A stretch of DNA of 64,000 nucleotides from Phreatobacter sp. (GCF_022843985.1 NZ_JALHMP010000006.1:124001-188000); one strand, 5' to 3'; shown: positions 9,047 through 18,730, counted from the first letter of the stretch. Notes: generated by a model from the letters alone, not told the origin. Numbers and translations: made by a program.

Positions 9047-10760
9047 AGACGTGCTTTTCCCCGACGCCGCCCGGGTGGGTCACCGCGCCGTCAACCGCAG
9101 GTCCGACCTGCTGGGCAAATTTCCAGATGGCGCCCGAGCCGTATTCCGTCGGTTTCGGACCGGTCCATTCCTTCTTACGCGCCCGCATTTCGGCGGCCGT
9201 AAGGCGAACTTTGAGCGTTCCCTTGACGGCATCGATTTCGATCATGTCGCCGTCGCGCAGCAGCGCGATAGGGCCGCCGACCTGCGCCTCAGGCCCGACA
9301 TGGCCGATGCAGAAGCCGCGCGTCGCACCCGAGAAACGGCCATCGGTGATGAGCGCGACCTTGTCGCCCATGCCCTGGCCGTAAAGCGCGGCTGTGGTCG
9401 CGAGCATCTCGCGCATGCCCGGTCCACCCTTCGGGCCCTCATAGCGAATGACGATGACCTCACCTTCGCGGATGGTGCGGTCGGTCACCGCCTTGAAGCA
9501 CTCTTCCTCGCGGTCGAAGCAGCGCGCCGGCCCCTTGAACTTCAGCTTCTTCATGCCGGCGACCTTCACGATCGCCCCGTCCGGCGCCAGGTTGCCCCTG
9601 AGGCCGACAACGCCGCCGGTCTTGGTGATGGGCTTCGTCGTCGGATAGACGACATCCTGGTCAGGGTTCCACTTCACCGAAGCCAGGTTCTCGGCCATGG
9701 TCCGGCCGGTCACGGTCATGCAGTCACCGTGCAGATAGCCGCCGTCGAGCAGCGCCTTCATCAGCAGCGGAATGCCGCCGGCCTCGAACAGATCCTTGGC
9801 GACATATTTCCCGCCCGGCTTCAGGTCGGCGATATAGGGCGTCTTCTTGAAGATCTCGGCGACATCGAAAAGATCGAACTTGATGCCGCATTCATGCGCC
9901 ATGGCCGGCAGATGAAGGGCCGCATTGGTGGAGCCGCCCGACGCGGCGACAACAGTCGCGGCATTTTCCAGCGCCTTGCGGGTAACGATGTCGCGCGGCC
10001 GGATCCGCCGGGCAATGAGTTCCATGACCTTCTCGCCCGCCGCGTAGCAGAAGGCGTCGCGAATGTCGTAGGGCGCCGGCGCGCCGGCCGAATAGGGCAA
10101 GGCCAGGCCGATGGCTTCCGACACGGTCGCCATGGTGTTGGCCGTGAACTGGGCGCCGCAGGCGCCAGCCGAAGGGGCACCCACCCGCTCCAGCTCGTCG
10201 AGATCGGCGTCGGACATGGCTCCGACCGAATGCTGGCCGACTGCCTCGAACAGGTCCTGGACCGTCACCTGACGGCCCCGGAATGTACCCGGCAGGATCG
10301 AACCGCCGTAGATGAAGATCGAGGGCACGTTGAGGCGCACCATGGCCATCATCATACCGGGCAGCGACTTGTCGCAGCCGGCAAGGCCGACCAGGGCATC
10401 ATAGGCATGGCCACGCATCGACAGTTCGACCGAGTCCGCGATGATCTCGCGGGATGGCAGCGATGACTTCATCCCGGCATGGCCCATGGCGATGCCATCG
10501 GTGACGGTGATGGTGCAGAATTCCCGCGGCGTACCCTGGGCGGATTCAACGCCCTTCTTGACCGCCTGCGCCTGACGCATCAGGGCAATGTTGCAGGGTG
10601 CCGCCTCGTTCCAGCAGGTGGCGACGCCGACGAAGGGCTGGTGGATCTGCTTGGTCGTCAGCCCCATCGCATAGAGATAGGACCGGTGCGGCGCCCGCGA
10701 TGGGCCCTCCGTCACGTGCCGGCTGGGCAGCTTGGACTTGTCGAAAGTGGGGCCGCTCAT
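9033..10760 (-). CDS. ilvD: Dihydroxy-acid dehydratase
   Basis: A 575-residue iron-sulfur dehydratase of branched-chain amino-acid biosynthesis, converting 2,3-dihydroxy-isovalerate and its homologue to 2-keto acids. Cluster-ligand cysteines are visible in [29 protein letters not shown] and [18 protein letters not shown]; the substrate/Mg region [19 protein letters not shown] is present. The length suits the shorter ILV/EDD branch. The start at 10760 ([15 protein letters not shown]) has GGGAG about 8 bases upstream, and a 40-residue upstream extension is rejected. Sugar-acid dehydratases are related, but the conserved motif order and length favour IlvD. It heads the ilvD-exoR-P450 run. Confidence 0.93.
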   Translation of the reverse strand: MSGPTFDKSKLPSRHVTEGPSRAPHRSYLYAMGLTTKQIHQPFVGVATCWNEAAPCNIALMRQAQAVKKGVESAQGTPREFCTITVTDGIAMGHAGMKSSLPSREIIADSVELSMRGHAYDALVGLAGCDKSLPGMMMAMVRLNVPSIFIYGGSILPGTFRGRQVTVQDLFEAVGQHSVGAMSDADLDELERVGAPSAGACGAQFTANTMATVSEAIGLALPYSAGAPAPYDIRDAFCYAAGEKVMELIARRIRPRDIVTRKALENAATVVAASGGSTNAALHLPAMAHECGIKFDLFDVAEIFKKTPYIADLKPGGKYVAKDLFEAGGIPLLMKALLDGGYLHGDCMTVTGRTMAENLASVKWNPDQDVVYPTTKPITKTGGVVGLRGNLAPDGAIVKVAGMKKLKFKGPARCFDREEECFKAVTDRTIREGEVIVIRYEGPKGGPGMREMLATTAALYGQGMGDKVALITDGRFSGATRGFCIGHVGPEAQVGGPIALLRDGDMIEIDAVKGTLKVRLTAAEMRARKKEWTGPKPTEYGSGAIWKFAQQVGPAVDGAVTHPGGVGEKHVYADI

Positions 10761-11058
10761 CGCACAACTCCCGCATGAAATTGAGTGGACGGGACGCTGG
10801 GCGAACACTGAAAACGAAATGCAGGGGTCATTGACGCGGCGGCCATGGGAAGGTTCCACGCCAAAGCGGGAACGGGACATTTACCGCTAATTTTTTGCGC
10901 TTCGGCCTGTGGCGGGATTGCGGCAAAACATGGTGAACGGATCGCGCCGATGCGAGCCGTTCCAGTCTGTTGCCAAAAGGACACGAAAAAGGCCGGCGTG
11001 CTGTGCACGCCGATCTGTCCGATGCGACACCAGGCGAAAGAGCCGCCCTGTCGCGAGT
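10761..11058. other. Intergenic region between valS and ilvD
   Basis: A 298-base gap that should hold the ilvD promoter and the end of the valS transcript. Open frames here have no family-like sequence. The only structure I can support is the valS terminator hairpin around 10986-11011. The segment near 10880-10960 is relatively AT-rich for the window (ttaccgctaattttttgcgc), a likely place for the ilvD promoter, but I cannot fix -35/-10 boxes. Confidence 0.4.
10986..11011 (-). terminator. Rho-independent terminator of valS (candidate)
   Basis: Perfect 7-base inverted repeat (GGCGTGC, loop of three, GCACGCC) at 10995-11011. Read on the minus strand the stem is followed by GGCC and a run of five T (10986-10990). 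It lies about 50 bases past the valS stop in the right orientation. The four bases between stem and T-run make it a little loose. Confidence 0.5.
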
Positions 11059-13743
11059 TCAGCCGAGCGCTGCAAGTCTCTGCAACGCGGCCTCGACGCT
11101 CTTGCGCCGCTCCGCCGCCTCGGCGCGCTTCTCGTGCTGTTCGGCCACCACGTCTTCGGCGGCCCGCGCCATGAAATTGGCATTGGTGAGCTTCGCATCG
11201 CAGCGCACGATGTCGCTCTCCGCCTCCTTCAGCGCCTTGGCAAGGCGGGCGCGCTCGGCAGCGACGTCGATCAGTCCGGCCATCGGCAGGGCGAGGGTCT
11301 CGCCGCGCACGACGATCTGCACGGAGCCCTGCGGGGCCTCGGCGGCGGCCGTGATGCCGGACAACCTCGCAAGACGGTTGAGAAGATCACCATAACGCGC
11401 TGAGAGAGATTGTGTCTTCTCCGACGGCGACAGCAGGACCAGTGGCACCTGTGTGCCCGGCGCGATATTCATCTCGGCGCGGACGGAGCGGATGGCGGTG
11501 ATCGCATCGACCAGCCAGCCGATTTCCGCCTCCGCCGCCTCGTCGGCGAGCCCGTCGAGCTGCGGCCAGGGGCTGAGTGCCAGGACGTCCGCGCGCGCGG
11601 GGCCCGTCTCCCCCGTCAAGGCCCACAATTCCTCGGTGATGAAGGGCATGAACGGGTGCAGCAGCGTCAGGATCTGATCGAGGGTCCAGGCGGTGGCGGC
11701 CCGCACCTCGGCCTTGGCGGCCTCGTCGCTGCCGGTGAAGACCGGCTTGGCGAATTCGAGGAACCAGTCGCAGAAGATGTTCCAGACGAAACGGTAGGTG
11801 GCGCCAGCGGCTTCATTGTACCGATAGGCCTGGATCGCCGCCTCGGTCTCGGCCACCGCCTTCGCGGTCTCCCCGACGATCCATTTGGCCAGCGTCGTCT
11901 TCACGGCGGCAGGGTCGAAGCCTGCCACGCGCTGGCATTCGTTCATCTCGGCAAAACGTGCGGCATTCCAGAGCTTGGTCGCAAAGTTGCGGTAGCCCTC
12001 GACGCGCGAACGCGCGAACTTGACATCGGACCCCTGGCTGGCCTGGGCCACCAGTGCAAAACGCAGCGCATCGGCGCCGAACTCGTCGATGAGGCCGAGA
12101 GGATCGACCACATTGCCGAGCGTTTTCGACATCTTGCGACCCTTGTCGTCACGCACGAGGCCGTGGATGACCACATCAGAGAAGGGCTTGTCCCCCATGA
12201 AATGGAGACCCAGCATCATCATGCGGGCCACCCAGAAGAAGATGATGTCGAAGCCGGTGACGAGGGTCGAACCCGGATAGAAACGCCTCAGTTCCGGCGT
12301 CCCGTCGGGCCAGCCCAGTGTCGAGAAGGGCCACAGTCCGGACGAGAACCAGGTATCAAGCACATCGGGGTCGCGGGTCAGCGCCACCCCTGCCCGGCCG
12401 AAATGCGCGTCCGCCTGAGCCTGGGCCTCCGCTTCGGTGGAGGCCACGAAGACCGCGCCATCCTCGGCATACCAGGCGGGAATCTGGTGGCCCCACCAGA
12501 GCTGCCGCGAGATGCACCACGGCTGGATGTTCTCAAGCCAGCGGAAGTAATCGCCGGCGAAACGCTCCGGCACGAAGCGCGTCTCGCCCCGGCGCACTGC
12601 CTCGAGAGCCGGCTTTGCGAGCGTTGCGGCGTCGACATACCACTGCTCGGTCAGCCAGGGCTCGACCACGGCGCCGCCGCGCTGGGCATGCGGAACCATA
12701 TGGGTATGCGGCTCGATCTTCGCGACCAGCCCGAGCGCCTCAAGGTCCGCCACCACCTTCTTGCGCGCCTCGAAACGCGGCAGGCCGCGATAGGCCTCGG
12801 GAGCGTTCTCGTTCACCACCGCCGAGGCATCGAAGATGTTGATGAGCGGCAGGTCGTGCCGCTTGCCGACCTCGAAGTCGTTGAAGTCGTGAGCGGGCGT
12901 GATCTTCACCGCACCCGATCCCTTCTCAGGATCGGAATAGGTATCACCGACGATGGGGATTTGCCGGCCGACCAGCGGCAGCACCACCGTCTTGCCGATG
13001 AGATGCCGATAGCGCTCGTCATCGGGATGAACGGCGACCGCCGTGTCGCCGAGCATGGTCTCGGGCCGTGTCGTTGCCACCGTGATGAACTGGGTCGGGT
13101 CGTCCTTGAGCGGATATTGGAAATGCCAGAGGTGGCCCTTCACCTCGAGGGAATCGACCTCGAGGTCCGAGATGGCCGAACGGAATTCCGGGTCCCAGTT
13201 CACCAGACGATTGTCACGATAGATCAGCCCCGCCTTGTGCAGGTCGACGAAGACCTTGGTGACGGCGCGGACCATCTGATCGGAAGCCTCGCCATGCACG
13301 CCCATGGTGAAACGCTCGCGCGACCAGTCGCAGGAGGCACCGAGACGCTTCAACTGGTTGACGATCGTGCCGCCGCTCTCGGCCTTCCATTCCCAGACCT
13401 TCTCGATGAACTTCTCGCGGCCGAGATCGCGCATGTGGATCTGCTTCTCGGCGAGTTGGCGCGACACCACGAGCTGGGTCGCGATGCCGGCATGGTCCGT
13501 CCCTGGCTGCCACAGCACGTCCTTGCCGCGCATGCGCTCGTAGCGGCACAGCACGTCCTGCAGCGTGTTGTTCAGGGCGTGGCCCATATGCAGCGAGCCC
13601 GTGACGTTCGGCGGCGGGATCATGATCGCATAGGTTTCGGCGCCCGCGCGGTCGGGCCTCCCGGCCCTGAAGGCCTCGGCCTTGTCCCATGCGGCCGCGA
13701 TACGGGCCTCGATATCCTTGGGTGAATAGGTCTTCTCGAGCAT
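11059..13743 (-). CDS. valS: Valyl-tRNA synthetase
   Basis: An 894-residue class Ia synthetase that charges tRNA-Val. The HIGH motif is PPPNVTGSLHMGHAL (residues 43-57), the editing (CP1) domain includes TTRPETMLGDTAVAVHPDD, the ISRQLWWGHQIPAWY block is present, and the KMSKS motif is GRKMSKTLGNVVDPLG. The C-terminal tail is a coiled-coil arm (AAERARLAKALKEAESD onwards) typical of ValRS. The start at 13743 (MLEKTYSPKDIEARI) is the family start; a 25-residue extension is possible but not conserved. The neighbours popZ and tolC with valS are a recurring Hyphomicrobiales neighbourhood, although an MFS gene is interposed here. Confidence 0.97.
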   Translation of the reverse strand: MLEKTYSPKDIEARIAAAWDKAEAFRAGRPDRAGAETYAIMIPPPNVTGSLHMGHALNNTLQDVLCRYERMRGKDVLWQPGTDHAGIATQLVVSRQLAEKQIHMRDLGREKFIEKVWEWKAESGGTIVNQLKRLGASCDWSRERFTMGVHGEASDQMVRAVTKVFVDLHKAGLIYRDNRLVNWDPEFRSAISDLEVDSLEVKGHLWHFQYPLKDDPTQFITVATTRPETMLGDTAVAVHPDDERYRHLIGKTVVLPLVGRQIPIVGDTYSDPEKGSGAVKITPAHDFNDFEVGKRHDLPLINIFDASAVVNENAPEAYRGLPRFEARKKVVADLEALGLVAKIEPHTHMVPHAQRGGAVVEPWLTEQWYVDAATLAKPALEAVRRGETRFVPERFAGDYFRWLENIQPWCISRQLWWGHQIPAWYAEDGAVFVASTEAEAQAQADAHFGRAGVALTRDPDVLDTWFSSGLWPFSTLGWPDGTPELRRFYPGSTLVTGFDIIFFWVARMMMLGLHFMGDKPFSDVVIHGLVRDDKGRKMSKTLGNVVDPLGLIDEFGADALRFALVAQASQGSDVKFARSRVEGYRNFATKLWNAARFAEMNECQRVAGFDPAAVKTTLAKWIVGETAKAVAETEAAIQAYRYNEAAGATYRFVWNIFCDWFLEFAKPVFTGSDEAAKAEVRAATAWTLDQILTLLHPFMPFITEELWALTGETGPARADVLALSPWPQLDGLADEAAEAEIGWLVDAITAIRSVRAEMNIAPGTQVPLVLLSPSEKTQSLSARYGDLLNRLARLSGITAAAEAPQGSVQIVVRGETLALPMAGLIDVAAERARLAKALKEAESDIVRCDAKLTNANFMARAAEDVVAEQHEKRAEAAERRKSVEAALQRLAALG

Positions 13744-13867
13744 GACGGTCCGGCGGCGTTCCAGCGATGGGAGCGCACCAAAGCCGCGCCCGGACCGAGA
13801 AGTCAACATTTCTGCCATGCGAAGCCGTCACTTGCCGCATTGCGGAAACAGGGCACATAGGCTGTCG

Positions 13868-15082
13868 ATGACCCAGCACGCCGCCGATGTGCCGCCTCCC
13901 GATGCCGTGCCGTGGCGGGCCCTGTTCCTCCTGGGGTCAGCCTCCTTCGCCTCCTCGGCGGGCCTGCGCTTCTGCGATCCGCTGCTGCCGAAGCTGGCCG
14001 ACGCCTTCCAGACCACGCCCGGCGCCGCGGCCATCGTCGTCACCGCCTACGGCCTCGCCTATGGCGGCTTCCAGTTGGTCACCGGCCCGCTCGGCGACCG
14101 CTATGGCAAGGTGCGCATGATCGCCCTCGGGGCCACGCTCTGCGGGCTTTTCACCCTCGCCTGCGCCTTCGCAACCTCGCTGGAGCAGATCGCCCTGTTT
14201 CGATTCCTGGCGGGCCTGACGGGCGCTGCCATCATTCCCAACTGCCTGGCCTTCATCGGCGACACGATACCGCTGGCCCAGAGACAGGCGGTGCTGGCCC
14301 GCTACATGATTTTCATGAGCTCTGGCGCCATCAGCGGCCAGGCCGTGGGCGGCCTGCTCGCCGATGCCTTCGGCTGGCCGGCGGCCTTCGTCATGGTGGG
14401 GGGCTTCATGATCGCCGCCGGTCTGACGCTCACCATCCAGTTGCGCAGCAATCCGGTCCTGTCGCGCCGCACAGCGGTACCCAGCGGCGGCCTCGCCGGC
14501 TCCTTCCGCCAGATCCTCGCTAGCGTCCGCAGCCCGCTCGGCCGGCTCGTGCTGGCGACGGTGACGGTGGAAGCGGTGCTCTATATCGGTGCCTTCACCT
14601 TCGTCGGCGCCCATCTTCACGACAAGTTCGACGTGAGCTTCACGGTCATCGGCATCATGACGGCGCTGTCGGCTGTCGGCGCCGTCGCCTATTCGTCCTT
14701 TGCGCCGATGCTGCTGGCGCGGTTCTCCCAGGCGAGCCTCCTCGTCCTGGCGGGTGGAGCTTTCAGCCTGAGCTTCGTGGTCATCGCGCTCTCGCCATGG
14801 CTCTGGCTCGTGGGTGTGGCGATCGTACTGTGCGGCGCCGCCTTCGCGCTGTTTCACAACGCGCTGCAGATCATGGCGACACAGATCAATCCGGACGCCC
14901 GCGGCGCGTCCATCGCCACCTTCGCCTTCTGCTTCTTCGCCGGTCAGACGCTCGGCGTCCTCTGCACCAGCGTGATGTTCGACCGTTTTGGCCCCGAGCC
15001 GATCTTCCTGATCGCGGCGGCGCTGACGCCGGTCATGGCGCTGGTTTTCCGCGCGCGGCTGCAGTCCTTGCAGAAGGCTTGA
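13868..15082 (+). CDS. MFS transporter
   Basis: A 404-residue major facilitator superfamily permease with about 12 hydrophobic segments. The motif-A loop between helices 2 and 3 is GPLGDRYGKVRMIALG, and a second weaker copy occurs in the C-terminal half (FDRFGPEPIFL). The overall pattern suggests a drug/metabolite efflux proton antiporter; the substrate is not readable. The start at 13868 (MTQHAADVPPPDAVPW) places a short cytoplasmic tail before helix 1; longer in-frame starts are rejected. It is divergent from valS and converges on popZ with a 6-base gap. Confidence 0.88.
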   Translation: MTQHAADVPPPDAVPWRALFLLGSASFASSAGLRFCDPLLPKLADAFQTTPGAAAIVVTAYGLAYGGFQLVTGPLGDRYGKVRMIALGATLCGLFTLACAFATSLEQIALFRFLAGLTGAAIIPNCLAFIGDTIPLAQRQAVLARYMIFMSSGAISGQAVGGLLADAFGWPAAFVMVGGFMIAAGLTLTIQLRSNPVLSRRTAVPSGGLAGSFRQILASVRSPLGRLVLATVTVEAVLYIGAFTFVGAHLHDKFDVSFTVIGIMTALSAVGAVAYSSFAPMLLARFSQASLLVLAGGAFSLSFVVIALSPWLWLVGVAIVLCGAAFALFHNALQIMATQINPDARGASIATFAFCFFAGQTLGVLCTSVMFDRFGPEPIFLIAAALTPVMALVFRARLQSLQKA

Positions 15083-15088
15083 GCCCGG

Positions 15089-15721
15089 TCAGCGACCGGG
15101 ACCGCGCGACACGCGCTCGATCTCGGCCCGCACCAGCCTTTCGACGAGTTGCGGCAGGTTGTCATCGAGCCAGGTCTTCAGCATCGGGCGCAGCATGTCA
15201 CGCAGCAGATCCTCGATGGTGCGGTTTCCACCAACCATCATGGAACTCGCCAGGGAACCGAAAGCGGCGCCGACGGCGGCGTTGGCCTCGGCCGAGAGCA
15301 GCGCCGATGCCGCCATGGGAGGCGGCGGAGCGTAGCGCTCCGGGGCCGGCGGGGAATCGATGAAGTCGAGGTCGGCCCGCTGGGAGATCGGCTTGATGAT
15401 GCCCATGCGCTCGGGAACAGCGTCAGCCTTGCTCAGCTCGAAAATGTCGGGCTCCGGCGGCGCCGCCTTCGGCGGGGCCGGGGGAGGCGGCGGCGGGGGT
15501 TCCGGCTCCTCGTCCATGGCATCGAATCCGGCGAGCAGCGCGTCGATGTCGTCCTGGGACTTCGGTGCTTCCTCGGCCGCCGGTTCGGGCGCCGGGGGCG
15601 GGGGTGGCGGCGCAGCCTTGGCAGCCGGCGCCTTGGCAGGCTCGTCGTCAGCGATGATCCGGCGGATCGACGCCAGGATTTCCTCCATCGACGGTTCGTT
15701 CGCCTTGGCCGCCTGTGACAT
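15089..15721 (-). CDS. popZ: PopZ-like polar organising protein (DUF2497)
   Basis: A 210-residue protein with the three-part PopZ layout: a conserved N-terminal helix (EPSMEEILASIRRIIADDE), a long acidic proline-rich middle with proline runs, and a C-terminal oligomerisation region (IEDLLRDMLRPMLKTWLDDN, then LPQLVERLVRAEIERV). In Caulobacter and relatives PopZ forms a polar matrix that anchors the chromosome origin through ParB and recruits cell-cycle kinases; that function is inferred from the family. The start at 15721 (MSQAAKANEPSM) was preferred over one eight codons upstream. It lies between the MFS gene (convergent) and tolC (same strand, 165 bases upstream). Confidence 0.88.
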   Translation of the reverse strand: MSQAAKANEPSMEEILASIRRIIADDEPAKAPAAKAAPPPPPPAPEPAAEEAPKSQDDIDALLAGFDAMDEEPEPPPPPPPAPPKAAPPEPDIFELSKADAVPERMGIIKPISQRADLDFIDSPPAPERYAPPPPMAASALLSAEANAAVGAAFGSLASSMMVGGNRTIEDLLRDMLRPMLKTWLDDNLPQLVERLVRAEIERVSRGPGR

Positions 15722-15887
15722 CCCCGCCCACCTCAACCGTCGCACGCATCAGAAGCGAAGGGCAAAAAATGGCCCAAAGGCCGAATCGCTTCCGAATCAA
15801 CACCGACGACTATGCACCGCCGCAGCATCTGTAGCCAACGCGCGGCTCGCCGATCCACAGCCAAAGTCGGCGCGGCCACAGGCCGGA

Positions 15888-17309
15888 TCAGCGACCGTCC
15901 GGCGTGCGAACGCCGATCCACTGGTCGCGGACCTGATTGTAATGGGTGGTGGGATCGAAGATCTCGGTGCGCAGCGCCAGCCGGCTGCCGTTGAGCCGAC
16001 CCATGGCGGCAAGGACCGAATAGGACAGAACGACCCGGTCACGCTGGGCACGGACCAGCGCGACACGGGCTTCCGTCAGGGTCTGGGTGGCGTTCAGAAC
16101 GTCGATGATGGTGCGCTGGCCGACCTTGTATTCCTCGCGGATTCCATTGACGGCGATGTCCTGCGACCGCACCTGCACCTCGGCCGCCTGGATCTGCGCG
16201 CGCGATGCTTCGAGCGCGGCCCAGGACTGGGTGACAGCCTGCCGGACGCTCGCCGCCGCCGTCTCGATCTGGATGCGGCGCTGACCATAGGTCTCCTTGG
16301 CCGCCCGGATGGCCGCGTAGTCCCGGCCTCCATTCGCAAAGATCGGAATGGTCAGAGTCATGCCGACGGCCGCCGACAGCGACTGGCCGCTGGAGGCGGA
16401 CTGCTCCGCGGCGCGGGTCAGGCTCGCCGACAGGCCGAGCGTCGGGTAGAGGGCCGACTCGGCGATCCGGACCTGCAGCAACTGCGCATCCGCGCCGTGG
16501 CGGGCGCCGCGAATGGCCGGATGCTCACTCTGACCGGCGATGACGGCGGCATCGAGATTGCGCGGCAGCAGCCGTTCGATCGTACGGGCCGGCGTGAGAC
16601 GGGCCGGCTGGACGCCCACCTGCTGCATGTAGACGGAACGCGCATTGGCGAGATCGGCTTCAGCGCCGGTGGCAACCGCAATAGCCGCCTGCAGCGCCGA
16701 TTCCGCCAGCGCCACGTCGGTGCGCGTCACTTCGCCGACATTGAATCGGTCACGGGTGGCGCGCAGCTGTTCACGCAGAACCTCGACATTGCGGCGCCGC
16801 AGGTCGAGGACCGCCTGCTCGCGCAGGACGTTCATATGGGCAGTGGCCGAGGCGAGGAGGACAGTCTGTTCGGTGTTCCGCAGGGTTTCGCGCGCCGCCA
16901 GAACGTTCTGGTCGGCCTGTCGAACCGAATTGGTGGTGCGGTTCCCGTCGAACAGCGGCTGGGTGACCGACAGAGTCGCCGCCCGGGGCAGTGACCGGAC
17001 GGTGCGCGCCGACCCCGGACCCGTTCCGAGATAGGCCGAAGGGCCGACGCTCGATTCGGTATACTGCCCGGCGGCGGTGATCGTCGCATTCACGGAGGGG
17101 CGATAGCCCGAAAGCGCCGCGGGAACGCCTTCATTCGCCACCCTCACGCCTGCACGGGCAGCATTCAGGTCGGGATTGTTGCGATAGGCCTGGACGAGCG
17201 TGTGCTCGATGGACTGGGCCCGTACGGCCGGAGCGGCAAAGACAATGGAAGCGAGCGCAACGGACACTACCGTCGCGGAGCGCGCACGAAACATCGTGGC
17301 TCCGGTCAT
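15888..17309 (-). CDS. tolC: TolC-family outer-membrane efflux channel
   Basis: A 473-residue outer-membrane factor that forms the exit duct for type I secretion and RND pumps. A signal peptide ends near AVRAQS, followed by the two tandem helical-hairpin repeats of the family; IEHTLVQAYRNNPDLNAARA opens the first, and the conserved GxxTxxDVLNA motif is RTIIDVLNATQTLTEARVAL near the C terminus. An ATG at 17294 with GGAG five bases upstream is an equally good start. No pump gene is adjacent, so it probably serves several systems. Confidence 0.92.
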   Translation of the reverse strand: MTGATMFRARSATVVSVALASIVFAAPAVRAQSIEHTLVQAYRNNPDLNAARAGVRVANEGVPAALSGYRPSVNATITAAGQYTESSVGPSAYLGTGPGSARTVRSLPRAATLSVTQPLFDGNRTTNSVRQADQNVLAARETLRNTEQTVLLASATAHMNVLREQAVLDLRRRNVEVLREQLRATRDRFNVGEVTRTDVALAESALQAAIAVATGAEADLANARSVYMQQVGVQPARLTPARTIERLLPRNLDAAVIAGQSEHPAIRGARHGADAQLLQVRIAESALYPTLGLSASLTRAAEQSASSGQSLSAAVGMTLTIPIFANGGRDYAAIRAAKETYGQRRIQIETAAASVRQAVTQSWAALEASRAQIQAAEVQVRSQDIAVNGIREEYKVGQRTIIDVLNATQTLTEARVALVRAQRDRVVLSYSVLAAMGRLNGSRLALRTEIFDPTTHYNQVRDQWIGVRTPDGR

Positions 17310-17472
17310 GGACAACACCTGCTATTTGGCGCCAACCCGGAGCGATCCGCCATGACCTCCGGGCTATGGACCCAAGGGTTAATGAAAACCGCGGGCTGAG
17401 GAAACCCCTTCAGGCGGTCTAGTCCACGCTTCACTGTCCCGGTGGGACAAGTCGGCAACACCTGTCGCGATG

Positions 17473-18135
17473 TCAGAAGACGAAACCGCGCGGCGCCGCA
17501 AAGCCCGGCAGCAGGGGAATCGCGGCGTCAAAAGCCGGCCTGATGCTGAACTCCTGCCCGATCCTGACATGAACCAAGCATTTCGCAGCCCGTCCCGTGC
17601 CAACGATCGCCACGAGGCGACCGCCCTCGGCCAGTTGCGCGAGGAGGCTCTGCGGGACCAGTTCGGCGGCACCCTGCAGGAGAATGACGTCGAACGGGGC
17701 GCGATCCGGCGCCCCCGCACCGAGCCCTGCCTCGACGACCACGACCTGCGATTCGCCGCCAAGCGCCTGGCGGGCCTGCGCAACCAGGTCGCCGTCCTCC
17801 TCCAGCGCGACGACCGAACCGGCGATCCGCCCCAGGACTGCGCTGGAATAGCCGGTGGCTGCGCCCACATCGAGGACCCTGTCGGCCGGACCGATCTCTG
17901 CCGCCTGGATCATGCGCGCCAGAACCATCGGCTCCACCAGATAGCGCGCCGTGCGGCTTCCAGTCTCGCCCTTCACGGCGAGGTCGTCGTCCAGATAGGC
18001 GAGCGGGCGCAGCGCGTCGGGGACGAAGTTCTCCCGCGGAACGGCCATCAGCGCATCGACGATGCGGCTGTCTGTCACATCATTGACCCGGATCTGGGTG
18101 TCGACCATGGTGCGGCGCGCCCTGGCAAAATCCAT
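17473..18135 (-). CDS. Protein-L-isoaspartate O-methyltransferase family protein
   Basis: A 220-residue SAM-dependent methyltransferase-like protein. The N-terminal motif ARRTMVDTQIRVNDV and AVPRENFVP are typical of the Pcm family; the glycine-rich SAM loop is VLDVGAATGYSSAVLGRIAG. The alphaproteobacterial branch next to tolC differs from true Pcm in the catalytic region, so repair of isoaspartyl residues is possible but unproven. ATG codons at 18138 and 18135 are tandem; either could be used. It is co-directional with tolC, which begins 163 bases downstream, and this neighbour pair is common in Hyphomicrobiales. Confidence 0.85.
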   Translation of the reverse strand: MDFARARRTMVDTQIRVNDVTDSRIVDALMAVPRENFVPDALRPLAYLDDDLAVKGETGSRTARYLVEPMVLARMIQAAEIGPADRVLDVGAATGYSSAVLGRIAGSVVALEEDGDLVAQARQALGGESQVVVVEAGLGAGAPDRAPFDVILLQGAAELVPQSLLAQLAEGGRLVAIVGTGRAAKCLVHVRIGQEFSIRPAFDAAIPLLPGFAAPRGFVF

Positions 18136-18320
18136 CATGGGCTCAATCCCTCGATCGCCACACCGCCACGATGCCGGCAGGCCGTCTCGTCGGGTCGTGT
18201 TTACCGGTGGTACAGCCAGAAACGCAAGGCGCCTGACTTCGGCCCTGGGTTGTTGCGAGCCCCCTGCCCCCATGCTAGAGCGAAACTACTCCGCATCGGC
18301 TTGGCCGGTGATGACGGGAT

Positions 18321-18394
18321 GGCCTCGTGGCGGAGTGGTTACGCAGAGGACTGCAAATCCTTGCACCCCGGTTCGATTCCGGGCGAGGCCTCCA
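18321..18394 (+). tRNA. tRNA-Cys (GCA)
   Basis: A 74-base cloverleaf with a seven-base acceptor stem (GGCCTCG paired with CGAGGCC at 18384-18390), anticodon GCA at 18353-18355 in a CTGCAAA loop, and a T arm containing GGTTCGATTCC. The discriminator is T, as expected for cysteine tRNA, and the CCA end is encoded. Confidence 0.96.
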
Positions 18395-18415
18395 CCCCCT
18401 TCTCGTCACGTCCAC

Positions 18416-18730
18416 TCAGCTCTTTGCGGGACGCAACGCCGCGTTCACCCGCGGCCAGCGGCGACCGATTTTGATTGTCAGCCGTCGCCGCGAGCGGCGC
18501 ATGCGGGCGCTGTCGACGGAGAGAATCACGAAACCGACGGGGAACATCCAGGCGCCGAGGATGGGAAGGAAACTGAACATCCCGCCGGCGATGAAAGACC
18601 AGCCGAGTACCTGCCGTCGCAGACGCGTGCGCGGCAACCGGAAGCGCCGACCAAAGACCACGGCCGAGACCGGCGGACGGGCTGCATCGGGACGGATGGT
18701 TTGGCGATCGGGCGTGGTGACGGTTTCCAT
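18416..18730 (-). CDS. Small two-helix membrane protein
   Basis: A 104-residue protein of unknown function. After a basic N-terminal region it has a hydrophobic hairpin (LGWSFIAGGMFSFLPILGAW then MFPVGFVILSVDS) and an arginine-rich tail (ARMRRSRRRLTIKIGRRW). The FLPILGAW-hydrophobic pattern followed by a basic cytoplasmic tail recurs in small rhizobial membrane proteins related to the PGPGW type, which supports a real gene. The start at 18730 is the first ATG; a TTG at 18772 would add 14 residues. It sits between the two tRNA genes on the opposite strand. Confidence 0.6.
   Translation of the reverse strand: METVTTPDRQTIRPDAARPPVSAVVFGRRFRLPRTRLRRQVLGWSFIAGGMFSFLPILGAWMFPVGFVILSVDSARMRRSRRRLTIKIGRRWPRVNAALRPAKS

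Noticed and set aside
11410-13725. A 771-residue open frame antisense to valS
   Set aside because: It mirrors the valS codon pattern on the other strand, has no recognisable domain and is rich in the His/Arg/Gly composition typical of antisense frames in GC-rich genes.
15470-15640. Repeat array or CRISPR-like region in the popZ gene
   Set aside because: The repeats are proline and alanine codon runs in a coding linker, without regular direct repeats and spacers.
15360-16994. A 544-residue open frame antisense to popZ and tolC
   Set aside because: Begins inside the popZ antisense serine/glycine runs and has no conserved domain; both genes on the other strand are well supported.
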